A model generated the notes under the pieces. That model did no database searches. It had not been told where the DNA came from and saw only the letters and a list, made by a program, of their open reading frames with translations. From assembly GCF_001592045.1 (NCBI RefSeq), contig NZ_BCWB01000034.1, positions 1 to 64,000 of the forward strand: a DNA stretch of 64,000 nucleotides. Reading direction: 5' to 3'. This DNA comes from Thermobifida fusca NBRC 14071 = JCM 3263. GTDB lineage: Bacteria; Actinomycetota; Actinomycetes; Streptosporangiales; Streptosporangiaceae. Within the stretch, counting starts at the first letter, position 1. Each line of letters starts with the position of its first letter. A program made the position numbers and the translations under genes. Positions 38,746-47,460 of this stretch are shown in pieces.

Positions 38746-38832
38746 GCCTGAATGCTATGCGTGACTATGCCGAGAATCTACGGTTTGCGGATACGGGGAG
38801 GGCGGTGTCCAGGGGAGGGGTGCTCACAGTGG

Positions 38833-38863
38833 TCGAAACCGGGATGACTACTCTCGAAACCGG
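38833..38863 (+). repeat. direct repeat in the nadD upstream region
   Basis: TCGAAACCGG occurs at 38833-38842 and 38854-38863, a 21-base period (two helical turns), 37 bases before the nadD start. The arrangement suits a regulator bound to one face of DNA. Confidence 0.4.
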
Positions 38864-38899
38864 AGGAGTAGCCCCAACGACGGGGATGAGACGAGAGCG

Positions 38900-39538
38900 G
38901 TGACCGTGCCCGAGGAGAAGACGATTACGCGGGGGAAGAGAAAACCGCGCCGTATCGGAATCATGGGTGGCACCTTCGACCCCATCCACAACGGACACTT
39001 GGTGGCCGGCAGCGAGGTGGCCCACCTGTTCAACCTCGACGAGGTGATCTTTGTCCCCGCTGGAAACCCCTGGCAGAAGCAGCAGCAGGGGAAGCGGGTC
39101 ACCCCGGCCGAGCACCGCTACTTGATGACGGTGATCGCCACCGCGGAGAACCCCCAGTTCCGGGTGAGCCGGATCGAGATCGACCGTGAAGGGCCCACCT
39201 ACACGATCGATACGCTGCGCGAGATGCGCCGGCAGTACGGCCCTGACGTGGAGTTGTTCTTCATCACGGGAGCGGATGCGCTGAGCGCGATTTTGAGCTG
39301 GCACAACGCGGATGAACTTTTCGAACTCGCGCATTTCGTAGGCTGTAACCGACCGGGGCACCAGCTCGCCGATCCCGGTCTGCCCGAGGGGAAGGTCTCC
39401 CTGGTGGAGATCCCGGCCCTGGCGATCTCCTCGACCGAGTGTCGAGAACGCGTCCGTAAAGGCGAGCCCATCTGGTATCTGGTGCCCGACGGTATTGTCC
39501 GCTACATCAACAAGACCGGGCTGTACCTCGATGACTAG
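38900..39538 (+). CDS. nadD: nicotinate-nucleotide adenylyltransferase
   Basis: A 212-residue enzyme of NAD synthesis. [16 protein letters not shown] carries the HxGH nucleotidyltransferase motif near residue 32, [10 protein letters not shown] follows, and [16 protein letters not shown] is the C-terminal ISST motif. It joins AMP to nicotinate mononucleotide. The order nadD-rsfS-histidine phosphatase (spacing 38 and 45 bases) is a typical actinobacterial operon. GTG 38900 lies near GGGGATGAG. Confidence 0.94.
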   Translation: MTVPEEKTITRGKRKPRRIGIMGGTFDPIHNGHLVAGSEVAHLFNLDEVIFVPAGNPWQKQQQGKRVTPAEHRYLMTVIATAENPQFRVSRIEIDREGPTYTIDTLREMRRQYGPDVELFFITGADALSAILSWHNADELFELAHFVGCNRPGHQLADPGLPEGKVSLVEIPALAISSTECRERVRKGEPIWYLVPDGIVRYINKTGLYLDD

Positions 39539-39576
39539 CAGGCGAGGGAGCAGCCCACGAGAGGCAGCCATTACCT

Positions 39577-39981
39577 GTGACCGCTACGGAACGGACTGTT
39601 GAACTTGTCACCATTGCGGCCACCGCCGCGGCCGACAAACTCGCGCAGGACATTGTTGCCTACGATGTCAGCGATCAGCTCGTCATCACTGACGCTTTCC
39701 TCTTGTGCTCCGCGCCCAACGACCGCCAGGTCAGGGCGATCGTAGACGAGATCGAGGAACGCCTGTATCGGCAGGCGAAAGCCAAGCCGGTGCGCCGGGA
39801 AGGCGAACACGAGGGCCGTTGGGTACTGCTGGACTACGTTGACCTCGTCGTGCACGTCCAGCACGAAGAGGAGCGCGGTTACTACAGTTTGGAGCGGCTG
39901 TGGAAGGACTGCCCCCAGATCGAGCTGCCTCAGGCGGCTCAGGGCGTCGACCACACCGCGAACGGCTCGAGCAGTGAGTGA
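39577..39981 (+). CDS. rsfS: ribosome silencing factor RsfS/RsfA
   Basis: 134 residues, the normal size. VAYDVSDQLVITDAFLLCSAPNDRQVRAI and GRWVLLDYVDLVVHVQHEEERGYYSLERLW match the DUF143 family. RsfS binds L14 on the 50S subunit and blocks joining with 30S during nutrient shortage. The GTG start has GAGAGGCAG upstream. It follows nadD in the conserved order. Confidence 0.94.
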   Translation: MTATERTVELVTIAATAAADKLAQDIVAYDVSDQLVITDAFLLCSAPNDRQVRAIVDEIEERLYRQAKAKPVRREGEHEGRWVLLDYVDLVVHVQHEEERGYYSLERLWKDCPQIELPQAAQGVDHTANGSSSE

Positions 39982-40026
39982 GTCGTCGCCCGATTAACCG
40001 CTCTCTTCGCGGACAGGAGTGACCTG

Positions 40027-40653
40027 GTGACCGAAACCCGCCGCGTGATCTGCTGGCGCCACGGGCAGACCGACTGGAACATCGAGAACCGCTTCCAAGG
40101 CCAGCGCGATGTTCCCCTGAACGAGACCGGACTCGCCCAGGCGGAACGGGCTGCCCGACTGCTTGCCCAACTGCGACCCGATGCGATCGTCGCCTCTGAC
40201 CTGCAGCGGGCCGCGGACACGGCGCGGGCCCTGGCCCGCATCGTCGGCCTGCCCGTGACGTACGACCCCGCGCTGCGGGAGCGCTTCGGCGGCCCGTGGG
40301 AGGGGCTGACCCGCGCGGAGATCGCCGCGGGATGGCCCGAGCGGTTGCCCACCATGGACATCCCCGGCGGTGAAGACTTGGGCACCGTCGGCAAACGAGT
40401 CGCAGAAGCCATCCAGCGCGGCTTGGAGAAAGTCCCGGAGGGCGGAACCCTCGTCGTGGTAGGCCATGGTGCCGCGTTGCGCGCCGGCATCCACACGATG
40501 CTCGGCCTCCAGGCAGACCAGTGGGAGGTGCTGGGCACGTTGAGCAACTGCTCCTGGTCTGTCCTCGGGCCGAGCCGTTCTGGCGGCTGGCGGCTGCTGG
40601 AGTACAACGCCAGGAGCCTGCCCGAGGAGAAGGTCCTGGGCGACGACCGCTAA
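40027..40653 (+). CDS. histidine phosphatase family protein (phosphoglycerate-mutase like)
   Basis: A 208-residue protein with the RHG motif CWRHGQTDWN near residue 11, a second catalytic arginine in SDLQRAADTA, the acidic residue in ALRERFGGPWEGL and the second histidine in VVGHGAALRAGI. These enzymes form a phosphohistidine and remove phosphate from small metabolites. In this genomic place (after rsfS) actinobacterial homologues include glucosyl-3-phosphoglycerate phosphatases, but the substrate is not set by sequence. AGGAG precedes GTG 40027. tRNA-Ala follows. Confidence 0.85.
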   Translation: MTETRRVICWRHGQTDWNIENRFQGQRDVPLNETGLAQAERAARLLAQLRPDAIVASDLQRAADTARALARIVGLPVTYDPALRERFGGPWEGLTRAEIAAGWPERLPTMDIPGGEDLGTVGKRVAEAIQRGLEKVPEGGTLVVVGHGAALRAGIHTMLGLQADQWEVLGTLSNCSWSVLGPSRSGGWRLLEYNARSLPEEKVLGDDR

Positions 40654-40725
40654 CTGTTTCGACTAACGCGGGGAATTCCGCTATTGTTCTGGAAGTCAGC
40701 GGGACACGTCCCGCGGACTCCACAC

Positions 40726-40798
40726 GGGGCTATGGCGCAGTTGGTAGCGCGCTTCCATGGCATGGAAGAGGTCTGGGGTTCGAATCCCCATAGCTCCA
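40726..40798 (+). tRNA. tRNA-Ala (anticodon GGC), first copy
   Basis: A 73-base cloverleaf with acceptor GGGGCTA / TAGCTCC. It contains the G3:U70 wobble that marks alanine tRNAs, anticodon loop ATGGCAT (GGC) and discriminator A. Identical in sequence to the copy at 41221. CCA is not encoded. Confidence 0.96.
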
Positions 40799-41220
40799 CT
40801 CCATAGGCACACATCACGGGCCTCACCAGCACCGGTGGGGCCCGTGATGCATTGTGCGGAGCCGGTGCAGCAAGGGCCTGTCACACCACAGCGCACCTCC
40901 CGGCACAACGGGTGCCGCCTCCGCGCTGTCTCCTGGATGAGCCCCATACGCGGGGCGGACTGGGTGAAGGCTGCTGTGCCGTCGGGAGCAGAGCTCCGAC
41001 CATGGGGGTGGGAGAAAGTGAGGAGCGCCACTCACCAGTATGGGAAAGCGGTTTCTTGAAGGGGTGGGGCAGAGCCCAGGCCCGATCAAGCTGGACAGCG
41101 ACCCTGGTCCATCGGGGTTTCCGGCCTTCGAGCCGAGGAGAAAGCGGTCCCGTTCCCCCGCGGCGGGAGCAAGATGTACCGACCACTCCTGGAGATCGGG
41201 TAGAGTGGGTGATGACCCAA
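40799..41220 (+). other. spacer between the two tRNA-Ala genes
   Basis: These 422 bases hold no credible gene. A hairpin with arms catcacgggcc (40812-40822) and ggcccgtgatg (40839-40849) follows the first tRNA and may end its transcript. The remainder shows no feature I recognise; a promoter for the second tRNA should lie near 41195-41215. Confidence 0.45.
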
Positions 41221-41293
41221 GGGGCTATGGCGCAGTTGGTAGCGCGCTTCCATGGCATGGAAGAGGTCTGGGGTTCGAATCCCCATAGCTCCA
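41221..41293 (+). tRNA. tRNA-Ala (anticodon GGC), second copy
   Basis: Identical 73-base duplicate of the gene at 40726. It is followed at once by a classical terminator (41299-41346). Confidence 0.96.
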
Positions 41294-41298
41294 CAGCA

Positions 41299-41346
41299 AG
41301 ACCCGCGGAGTCGGTGGAATTCTCTCCACTGCCCGCGGGTCTTTTT
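41299..41346 (+). terminator. rho-independent terminator after tRNA-Ala
   Basis: Ten-base arms agacccgcgg / ccgcgggtct, followed by CTTTTTCC. A canonical intrinsic terminator. Confidence 0.9.
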
Positions 41347-41584
41347 CCTTGCTGGACATCCTGCATCCGGTAGCGCAGCTCCCCGATCGGTCCTGGGCAG
41401 CGAGCCATGGTGCGCCCACCGGGCTCCGGAGAGCTGCGGGGCGGTCGGCACTGGCGGCCGCCCCGCTCTCAGCGGTGTCGCGCACTCGATAGGGAGTACG
41501 GCCGCCCAGCAGGCAGACCCCCAAGACGCAGGGGCGGGCAGCGTCCGTCGAGTCCTCCTGCCACCAAAAATCGGTGTGATCCTC

Positions 41585-41612
41585 TTGACACGGAAAGCGC
41601 TTTCTTTATGCT
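41585..41612 (+). promoter_or_regulatory. pectate lyase promoter
   Basis: A perfect -35 TTGACA (41585-41590), a 16-base spacer and a -10-like TATGCT (41607-41612), 46 bases before the GTG start. The spacer is filled by the palindrome GAAAGCGCTTTC. Confidence 0.7.
41593..41604 (+). promoter_or_regulatory. LacI-type operator in the pectate lyase promoter
   Basis: GAAAGCGCTTTC is a perfect 12-base palindrome with the central CG typical of LacI-family sites. Its location between -35 and -10 should repress by blocking polymerase. It differs from the CelR box (GGGAGCGCTCCC) by A/T for G/C at the outer positions but keeps the AGCGCT core, so a related but different regulator is likely. Confidence 0.65.
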
Positions 41613-41618
41613 CAAGGA

Positions 41619-41634
41619 AAGCACCTCGGTGCTT
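41619..41634 (+). promoter_or_regulatory. second palindrome in the pectate lyase leader
   Basis: AAGCACC-TC-GGTGCTT, perfect seven-base arms just downstream of the predicted transcription start. It may be a second operator or an mRNA 5' hairpin. Confidence 0.45.
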
Positions 41635-41658
41635 ACGAACTACTACGGAAGGTAAACG

Positions 41659-43197
41659 GTGGGACGATCAATTACGCGTCGACTCGCCTCGACGCTAGCC
41701 ACAGCGGCCGTGGTGACAGCAGGTCTAACCCTACCGGTGTCCCCGGCATCGGCGCAGACCGGCAGCGCCACCGGCTACGCAGCCCTCAACGGCGGAACGA
41801 CGGGCGGTGCGGGCGGACAGGTGGTCCGAGCCACCACAGGAACCGAGATCCACCAAGCCCTGTGCCAGCGGCCCAGCACCAGCACCCCAATCATCATCCA
41901 GGTCGAAGGAACCATCAACCACGGCAACACCTCCAAGGTGTCCGGACCGGGATGCGACACCGCCAGTGACAAGATCGAACTCAAGAAGATCAGCAACGTC
42001 ACAATCGTCGGTGTCGGCAACGGAGCCCTGTTCGACCAGATCGGCATCCACATCCGGGAATCCCGGAACATCATCATCCAGAACGTGCACATCCGGAACG
42101 TCAAGAAGTCCGGATCACCCACGTCTAACGGCGGCGACGCCATCGGCATGGAGAAGGACGTCCGCAACGTCTGGGTGGACCACGTCACCTTGGAGGCCTC
42201 GGGCGGTGAGTCGGAGGGCTACGACGGCCTCTTCGACCTCAAGGACAACACCCAGTACGTCACCCTCTCCTACAGCATCCTCCGTAACTCTGGCCGCGGA
42301 GGACTGATCGGATCCAGCGAGAGCGACCTCTCCAACGGTTACATCACCTTCCACCACAACCTGTACGAGAACATCGACTCGCGGACGCCCCTGCTGCGCG
42401 GCGGCGTGGCGCACATGTACAACAACCACTACGTGCGCCTCAACAACTCCGGCATCAACTCCCGGGCCGGGGCACGCGCCAAAGTGGAGAACAACTACTT
42501 CCAGAACTCCAAGGACGTCCTGGGCACCTTCTACACCAACGAGCGGGGCTACTGGGAGGTCCGCGGCAACATCTTCGACAACGTGACCTGGTCCAGCCAG
42601 GGCAACGAGAACTACCCTGCCGGACCTAACCCGCAGTCCACCACATCGGTGAGCATCCCCTACTCATACCGGCTTGACGACGCCGGCTGCGTGCCGCAGA
42701 TCGTGAGCCAGACCGCGGGCGCGAACAAGGGCAACCGGGTCTCCGACGGCAACTGCCGGGCAGAGGATCCGGGCAACCCCGATCCGGGCAATCCGGATCC
42801 GGGGAACCCTGACCCGGGCACCCCGCCCGGCGGCACCAACCTCAGCATCGGTGCCGACGCCGACGGCTCCAGCAAGGCCAGCGGGACCAGCTACAAGAAC
42901 GTCATCGACGGCGACATGAGCACCTACTGGTCGCCGAGCGGCTCCACCGGCCGCATCTCGGTCAAGTGGGGCTCGAACGTGACGGTGTCCGCGATCCACA
43001 TCCGCGAGGCGGCTGGGGCCGTGGGCAACATCGGCTCCTGGCGGGTCGTCAACAATGACACCGGCGCCGTCCTGGCCACGGGAACCGGGGCGGGAGTCAT
43101 CACCTTCACCCCCACCACGCTGCGGAAGATCAACTTCGAGATCCTCAGCTCGAACGGCACTCCGCGGGTGGCCGAGTTCGAAACCTACGCCGGCTAA
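41659..43197 (+). CDS. secreted pectate lyase (PL1) with C-terminal carbohydrate-binding-like domain
   Basis: A 512-residue secreted enzyme. A twin-basic signal peptide ends near VSPASAQ (about 33). The PL1 parallel beta-helix domain follows (about 40-365), with VWVDHVTLE, DGLFDLKDNTQYVTLSYS and HHNLYENIDSRTPL giving the calcium and substrate sites. A linker of NPDPG repeats (about 372-392) leads to a discoidin-like (F5/8 C) domain (about 395-512, DGDMSTYWSP) that may bind polysaccharide. The enzyme cleaves polygalacturonate by beta-elimination. GTG 41659 has GGAAGG upstream. A promoter with an embedded palindromic operator precedes it, and a strong hairpin ends it. Confidence 0.92.
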   Translation: MGRSITRRLASTLATAAVVTAGLTLPVSPASAQTGSATGYAALNGGTTGGAGGQVVRATTGTEIHQALCQRPSTSTPIIIQVEGTINHGNTSKVSGPGCDTASDKIELKKISNVTIVGVGNGALFDQIGIHIRESRNIIIQNVHIRNVKKSGSPTSNGGDAIGMEKDVRNVWVDHVTLEASGGESEGYDGLFDLKDNTQYVTLSYSILRNSGRGGLIGSSESDLSNGYITFHHNLYENIDSRTPLLRGGVAHMYNNHYVRLNNSGINSRAGARAKVENNYFQNSKDVLGTFYTNERGYWEVRGNIFDNVTWSSQGNENYPAGPNPQSTTSVSIPYSYRLDDAGCVPQIVSQTAGANKGNRVSDGNCRAEDPGNPDPGNPDPGNPDPGTPPGGTNLSIGADADGSSKASGTSYKNVIDGDMSTYWSPSGSTGRISVKWGSNVTVSAIHIREAAGAVGNIGSWRVVNNDTGAVLATGTGAGVITFTPTTLRKINFEILSSNGTPRVAEFETYAG

Positions 43198-43255
43198 CCG
43201 CTGAGCCAACACGCCGGCAGCCGTAAGACAGCCGGAACCAAGCTCCCCGGCACCG

Positions 43256-43283
43256 CGGCCCTGGCGGACACCCGCCAGGGCCG
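43256..43283 (+). terminator. terminator hairpin after the pectate lyase gene
   Basis: Twelve-base perfect arms (cggccctggcgg / ccgccagggccg) with an ACAC tetraloop, 58 bases after the stop. No T-run. Confidence 0.7.
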
Positions 43284-43429
43284 TACCGTGCCACCGCCCC
43301 AGAGGCACCCGGCACAGCGCACCGACCAGCCAGGGCGTGCCCGCGGTGAGAACCCCCGCGGGAGACCGCCCTGGCTCTCCTGTGGACAACCGGCCGAACC
43401 TGCCGCACCGACCCGGTACTGTCAGGGGC

Positions 43430-45466
43430 GTGTCTGATCTTCCCGACGTCGACGAGCTCCTCGACGCGGCCGTGCGCGCCCTCAACGGCACCCGGCGCGA
43501 CGGCCAGGCGACCATGGCCCGCTCGGTGGCCGCAGCGATCGACAGCCGCGAACACCTCGTCGTGCAGGCCGGCACCGGAACAGGAAAATCCCTGGGCTAC
43601 CTGGTTCCGGCACTGCGCCACGCGGTCGCCGCCAACGCCACGGTTGTGGTCTCCACCGCCACCATCGCGCTGCAGAACCAGCTCATCGGACGCGACCTGC
43701 CGCGGCTCACCGAGGCACTCGAACCGCTGCTGGGCCGCCGTCCCGTCTACGCGATCCTCAAAGGACGGCGCAACTACCTGTGCCGCTACCGCCTCTCCCA
43801 GGCAGCGACAGGTCCGGAAGAAGCTGAACTGTTCGACCCGCACCTGCTGTCCTCGCTCGGCCGCCAAGTGCGCCGGCTCCACGAATGGGCGGAGGAGACC
43901 CTCACCGGGGACCGCGACGACCTCACCCCGGGGGTGAGCGATCTGGCCTGGCGGCAGGTCTCCGTGGGAGCCAACGAGTGCATCGGGCCCCAGATGTGCC
44001 CGGTCAGCGACGACTGTTTTGCGGAGCTCGCCCGGGCCGAGACCATCGGCGCGGACCTCGTCGTCACCAACCACGCCCTGCTCGCTATCGACGCTGTCCA
44101 GGGCTACCGGCTGCTGCCCGACCACGACCTGCTCATCGTTGACGAAGCGCACGAGCTCGTCGACCGGGTCACCTCCGTGGCGACTGGGGTGCTCAGTGAC
44201 CGGAGCATCAGCCTTGCGGCGAAGCGGGCCGCCCCGGTCTGTGACGTGGAACTCACCGAACGCCTCGCAGAGACCGCTGACGGGTTGGCGTTGATGCTCG
44301 CCGACACCCCGCCGGGCCGTCTCGACCATCTGCCGGATCCGCTGGCCACCGCCGTAGCCGCAGTCCGGGACGCCGCCCACGCCTGCCTTTCCGCGCTGCC
44401 CGAGCCGCCCCGGGACGACCCGCACGCCGCCAGCGCCCGCCGGCTCGCCCTCGCCGGCCTCGAAGAAGTCCACCGCACCGCCGAACGGATCCTCCTCTGC
44501 GTCCAGCAGCCCCTCCGGGACCGGCAGGACGTGGTGTGGTTCGCGCGCGGCGCACGGCAGACCCCCGGACTTCGCATCGCTCCCCTGGCTGTCAACCGGA
44601 CCCTGCGCCAGGCCCTGTTCACCGAGCGCACCACGGTGCTGACCTCCGCCACCCTCGCTCTCGGCGGCTCCTTCGACCTGATGGCCCGGCAGTGGGGACT
44701 CGGCCCTCTGCCCGATCATGACCCGGCAGAGGCAGCAGAGCCCGCGGAAACCACTGCCACGCCCTCGGCCGAACCCAGCCCGCTCCGGTGGCGCGCGATC
44801 GACGTGGGCTCACCGTTCAACCACGCCCGCAGCGGCATCCTCTACATCGCCACCCACCTGCCCCCGCCGGGCCGGGAGAGCCTCCACCCCGAATACCTCG
44901 ACGAGATGGCGGAACTCATCGACGCGGCAGGAGGGCGCACCCTCGGCCTGTTCTCCTCCACCCGGGCAGCCGTGCACGCCGCAGAAGAACTCCGGGAACG
45001 CCTGCCTTACCCGATCCTGTGCCAGGGGGACGACTCCACCGGCCACCTCGTCCAGCAGTTCGCTGCAGACGAGGCCACCTGTCTGTTCGGCACCTTGTCA
45101 CTGTGGCAGGGCGTGGATGTCCCGGGACCGGCGCTGCAACTGGTCATCGTGGACCGCATCCCCTTCCCCCGGCCCGATGACCCGCTGGCCTCGGCCCGGC
45201 AGCGCGCGATCGGTGCACAAGGAGGGAACGGGTTCCTCGAAGTCGCGGCTACCCATGCCGCGCTGCTCCTCGCCCAAGGCACCGGGCGGCTCTTGCGGTC
45301 CGTCCACGACAAAGGGGTGGTCGCGGTCCTCGACCCGCGGCTGGCCACCGCCCGCTACGGGGCGTTCCTCCGCGCCTCCCTGCCCCCGTACTGGGGAACC
45401 ACCGACCCCCAAGTGGCCCGGGCGGCGCTGCGGAGACTCCACGAGGCAGCGTCCCGCGCGGCCTGA
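43430..45466 (+). CDS. DinG/XPD-type ATP-dependent DNA helicase
   Basis: A 678-residue superfamily-2 helicase. Motif I is QAGTGTGKSLGYLVPAL near residue 47, the DEAH box is IVDEAHELVD, and later motifs include GLFSSTRAAV, LWQGVDVPG and QGTGRLLRS. Cysteines in NYLCRYRL and ECIGPQMCPVSDDC form the four-ligand pattern of the iron-sulfur cluster of XPD/DinG enzymes. It unwinds DNA, or R-loops and D-loops, 5' to 3' in repair. The GTG follows a TACTGT -10-like element by seven to eight bases, so the mRNA may be leaderless. The gene converges with the zinc-ribbon gene after 16 bases. Confidence 0.88.
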   Translation: MSDLPDVDELLDAAVRALNGTRRDGQATMARSVAAAIDSREHLVVQAGTGTGKSLGYLVPALRHAVAANATVVVSTATIALQNQLIGRDLPRLTEALEPLLGRRPVYAILKGRRNYLCRYRLSQAATGPEEAELFDPHLLSSLGRQVRRLHEWAEETLTGDRDDLTPGVSDLAWRQVSVGANECIGPQMCPVSDDCFAELARAETIGADLVVTNHALLAIDAVQGYRLLPDHDLLIVDEAHELVDRVTSVATGVLSDRSISLAAKRAAPVCDVELTERLAETADGLALMLADTPPGRLDHLPDPLATAVAAVRDAAHACLSALPEPPRDDPHAASARRLALAGLEEVHRTAERILLCVQQPLRDRQDVVWFARGARQTPGLRIAPLAVNRTLRQALFTERTTVLTSATLALGGSFDLMARQWGLGPLPDHDPAEAAEPAETTATPSAEPSPLRWRAIDVGSPFNHARSGILYIATHLPPPGRESLHPEYLDEMAELIDAAGGRTLGLFSSTRAAVHAAEELRERLPYPILCQGDDSTGHLVQQFAADEATCLFGTLSLWQGVDVPGPALQLVIVDRIPFPRPDDPLASARQRAIGAQGGNGFLEVAATHAALLLAQGTGRLLRSVHDKGVVAVLDPRLATARYGAFLRASLPPYWGTTDPQVARAALRRLHEAASRAA

Positions 45467-45482
45467 ACCCGCCGACCCGTAC

Positions 45483-46004
45483 TCAGCGGGGCGCTCGGAA
45501 ACCGAAGAGGCGGATCGCGTAGCCCGGACCGTCGCCGGGAGAGTGGATGTGCCACCGGTCGCTGTGCTCCCCCGTGGTCAGCTCGTACCACAGCAGGTCG
45601 ATGAGTTTGAGCCGGGCCACGATCGACGAATTCGGGTCGAGGACGAGCGAGTATTTCCGGTCGCTCAATCGCTGGGTGATCATGCCGACCGGCGGACTGT
45701 CCCAGATCGCGGGAACAGGAGCGTGCCCCACCTCCACACCGCACCGGCGCAACTGGCTGATCTCCTCTTCCAACGCCTTGGCAGCCAGGGCGTTGTCTAA
45801 CCGGAGCGCGTCTTCCAGTTCGTCGCGGTCCTCGTCGTCGCGCATGTAGGCGTGGTAGGTCTGCCGTCCGCAGGAGCGGCACATCCGCCGTACCACGCAC
45901 CGGGCCGCACCGTGGGCAGACTGGGCCTCCCCGATACCGCGGTAGGTGGTGACCCGGCGGATTGCCCCGCAGTCACAGCACAGGGCGGTCAACTCCTGTC
46001 TCAT
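45483..46004 (-). CDS. zinc-ribbon protein of unknown function
   Basis: 173 residues. The N-terminal part has CCDCG and CRSCG pairs (residues near 9-13 and 41-45) that suggest a small zinc ribbon. A charged helical region (DEDRDELEDALRLDN) follows, then a beta-rich C-terminal domain (about 100-170, KYSLVLDPNSSIVARLKLIDLLWYEL). I do not recognise a function; homologues appear restricted to actinomycetes as far as I recall. The start is ATG 46004 with GGAGGGG upstream; GTG 46010 is an alternative two codons earlier. Confidence 0.65.
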   Translation of the reverse strand: MRQELTALCCDCGAIRRVTTYRGIGEAQSAHGAARCVVRRMCRSCGRQTYHAYMRDDEDRDELEDALRLDNALAAKALEEEISQLRRCGVEVGHAPVPAIWDSPPVGMITQRLSDRKYSLVLDPNSSIVARLKLIDLLWYELTTGEHSDRWHIHSPGDGPGYAIRLFGFRAPR

Positions 46005-46185
46005 TTCCACGACCCCTCCCACGAGTGAGTATGCGATGAGCCTCCCCCGCGGGGGAACCGATTCCACCAGGTGGTTCCTACAAACTGTCTCCACCGGTGT
46101 CCAAAAATTCCCTCTTGTTCCTCTTAGTGGCTTGTGGGGCTTGCCAGCGGGTGTTCCGGGAGAGTAGGTTGCGCCCCTCCTCTTC

Positions 46186-47430
46186 CTAGTCGCCCCGGTT
46201 CGTTGGGTTCGGCGGAGAAAGAGAGGCCTCAGCGGAGTCGGAGGGGTCGGCAGACGATCCGGAAGAGGACTCTGACTCCTCCGCCGTGCCCCCGGAGTCG
46301 CCCGCGCCCAGCAGCGGGTGCTCGGCCACCTCGTAGCGTCTGATGTAGAAGCTGAGGAAAGTCTGCAAGCTCGCCCCGGCAGGCAGCGCCAGCAGCGCCC
46401 CCGGCGCACCCAGGATCGCGACCCCGGCCAGGACGGAGCCGAACGCCACCGCCGGATGCATGTCCAGCGTCTTAGCGGTGATCCGCGGCTGCAGCAGATA
46501 GTTCTCGAACTGCTGGTAGACGGTGACGAACACCAGGACCCACAGCGCCGGCCAGAAACCGTCGAGGAGCGCTACGAGCACCGGGAGCGCCCCACCGATG
46601 TAGGTGCCCACGGTCGGAATGAACTGGGATAGCACCCCCATCCAGAGGGCCAGCGCGAACGCGAAGGGGATGTCCAAGAGCGCCAGCAGGATGTAGTGGG
46701 CCACCGTGCAGATGAGCGCGAGCAGCGCCCGCGAGTAGATGTAGCCGCCGGTCTTCTCGATCGCGATCTCCCAGGCGCGCAGCACCTCCCGCTGGGTGCG
46801 CGGTGGCAGCACCGAGCAGATCGTGCGGCGGAACCGCGGGCCGTCCGCACACAGGTAGAAGGTGAACAGCGCGATCGTCAACCCGTCGAAAAGCAGCGCC
46901 AGCACGGTGGATCCCGCTCCCACCACGTTGCCCGCGAGCTGGGACGCGTACTCTTCGACCAGCCCGCTGACACTCGTCAGCTCGCTCAGCAGCGTGGTGG
47001 GGGAGAAGTCGGTGTGGAACGTGGCGTTCACCCAGGCCAGCAGCGAACGCGTCATCCGGGGCAGATCCGAGACGAACGCGACGACCTGGCCGACAAGCAT
47101 CGACCCCAGCACGGTGAGGAACAGCACCAGAGTGCCGGCCGCTGCCAGCATCACCGCCCCCGTGGCGAGCCCGCGCGGCCAGCGGTGCCGGTGCAGCCAG
47201 TTCACGGCGGGCTCAAGCGCCAGCGCCAGGAACAAAGAGATCAACAGCAGCAGCAACAGCCCTTGGAGCTGCACAAACAGCCACCAGGCGAGCGCCGCGA
47301 GAGTGACCACCCACACGACAAGCAGCAGCGCCCGCAGCAGCCATGGCGGCACCTGGGCGGCCGAGCCGGTGAGGGGAGTAGCGCCTTCCGAGGGTGGGCG
47401 GTGCCTCACGGATCCGGGGTCGTCACTCAT
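46186..47430 (-). CDS. AI-2E family (PerM-like) transporter
   Basis: A 414-residue permease with about eight transmembrane helices. Features include the paired N-terminal helices with a leucine run (LQGLLLLLLISLFLALALEP), the cytoplasmic-loop region (about 130-200) and the conserved C-terminal block GALPVLVALLDGFWPALWVL with QQFENYLLQPRI. Members of this family export autoinducer-2, cations or other small molecules; the substrate here is unknown. An acidic Ser-rich tail ends the protein. ATG 47430 was chosen; GTG 47448 gives six more residues and has GGAG before it. It is 30 bases downstream of the next minus-strand gene. Confidence 0.85.
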   Translation of the reverse strand: MSDDPGSVRHRPPSEGATPLTGSAAQVPPWLLRALLLVVWVVTLAALAWWLFVQLQGLLLLLLISLFLALALEPAVNWLHRHRWPRGLATGAVMLAAAGTLVLFLTVLGSMLVGQVVAFVSDLPRMTRSLLAWVNATFHTDFSPTTLLSELTSVSGLVEEYASQLAGNVVGAGSTVLALLFDGLTIALFTFYLCADGPRFRRTICSVLPPRTQREVLRAWEIAIEKTGGYIYSRALLALICTVAHYILLALLDIPFAFALALWMGVLSQFIPTVGTYIGGALPVLVALLDGFWPALWVLVFVTVYQQFENYLLQPRITAKTLDMHPAVAFGSVLAGVAILGAPGALLALPAGASLQTFLSFYIRRYEVAEHPLLGAGDSGGTAEESESSSGSSADPSDSAEASLSPPNPTNRGD

Positions 47431-47460
47431 CGGGGCACCACCCTTCACACTCCATCGAAG

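Larger units (their letters stand above)
41294..41658 (+). other. region between second tRNA-Ala and the pectate lyase gene
   Basis: No gene is visible in these 365 bases. It contains the tRNA terminator, the pectate lyase promoter with embedded operator (41585-41612) and a second palindrome at 41619-41634; all are listed separately. Nothing notable between 41350 and 41560. Confidence 0.6.

Noticed and set aside
42770-42830. DNA repeat in the pectate lyase gene
   Set aside because: It encodes the NPDPG linker repeats and is explained by the protein.
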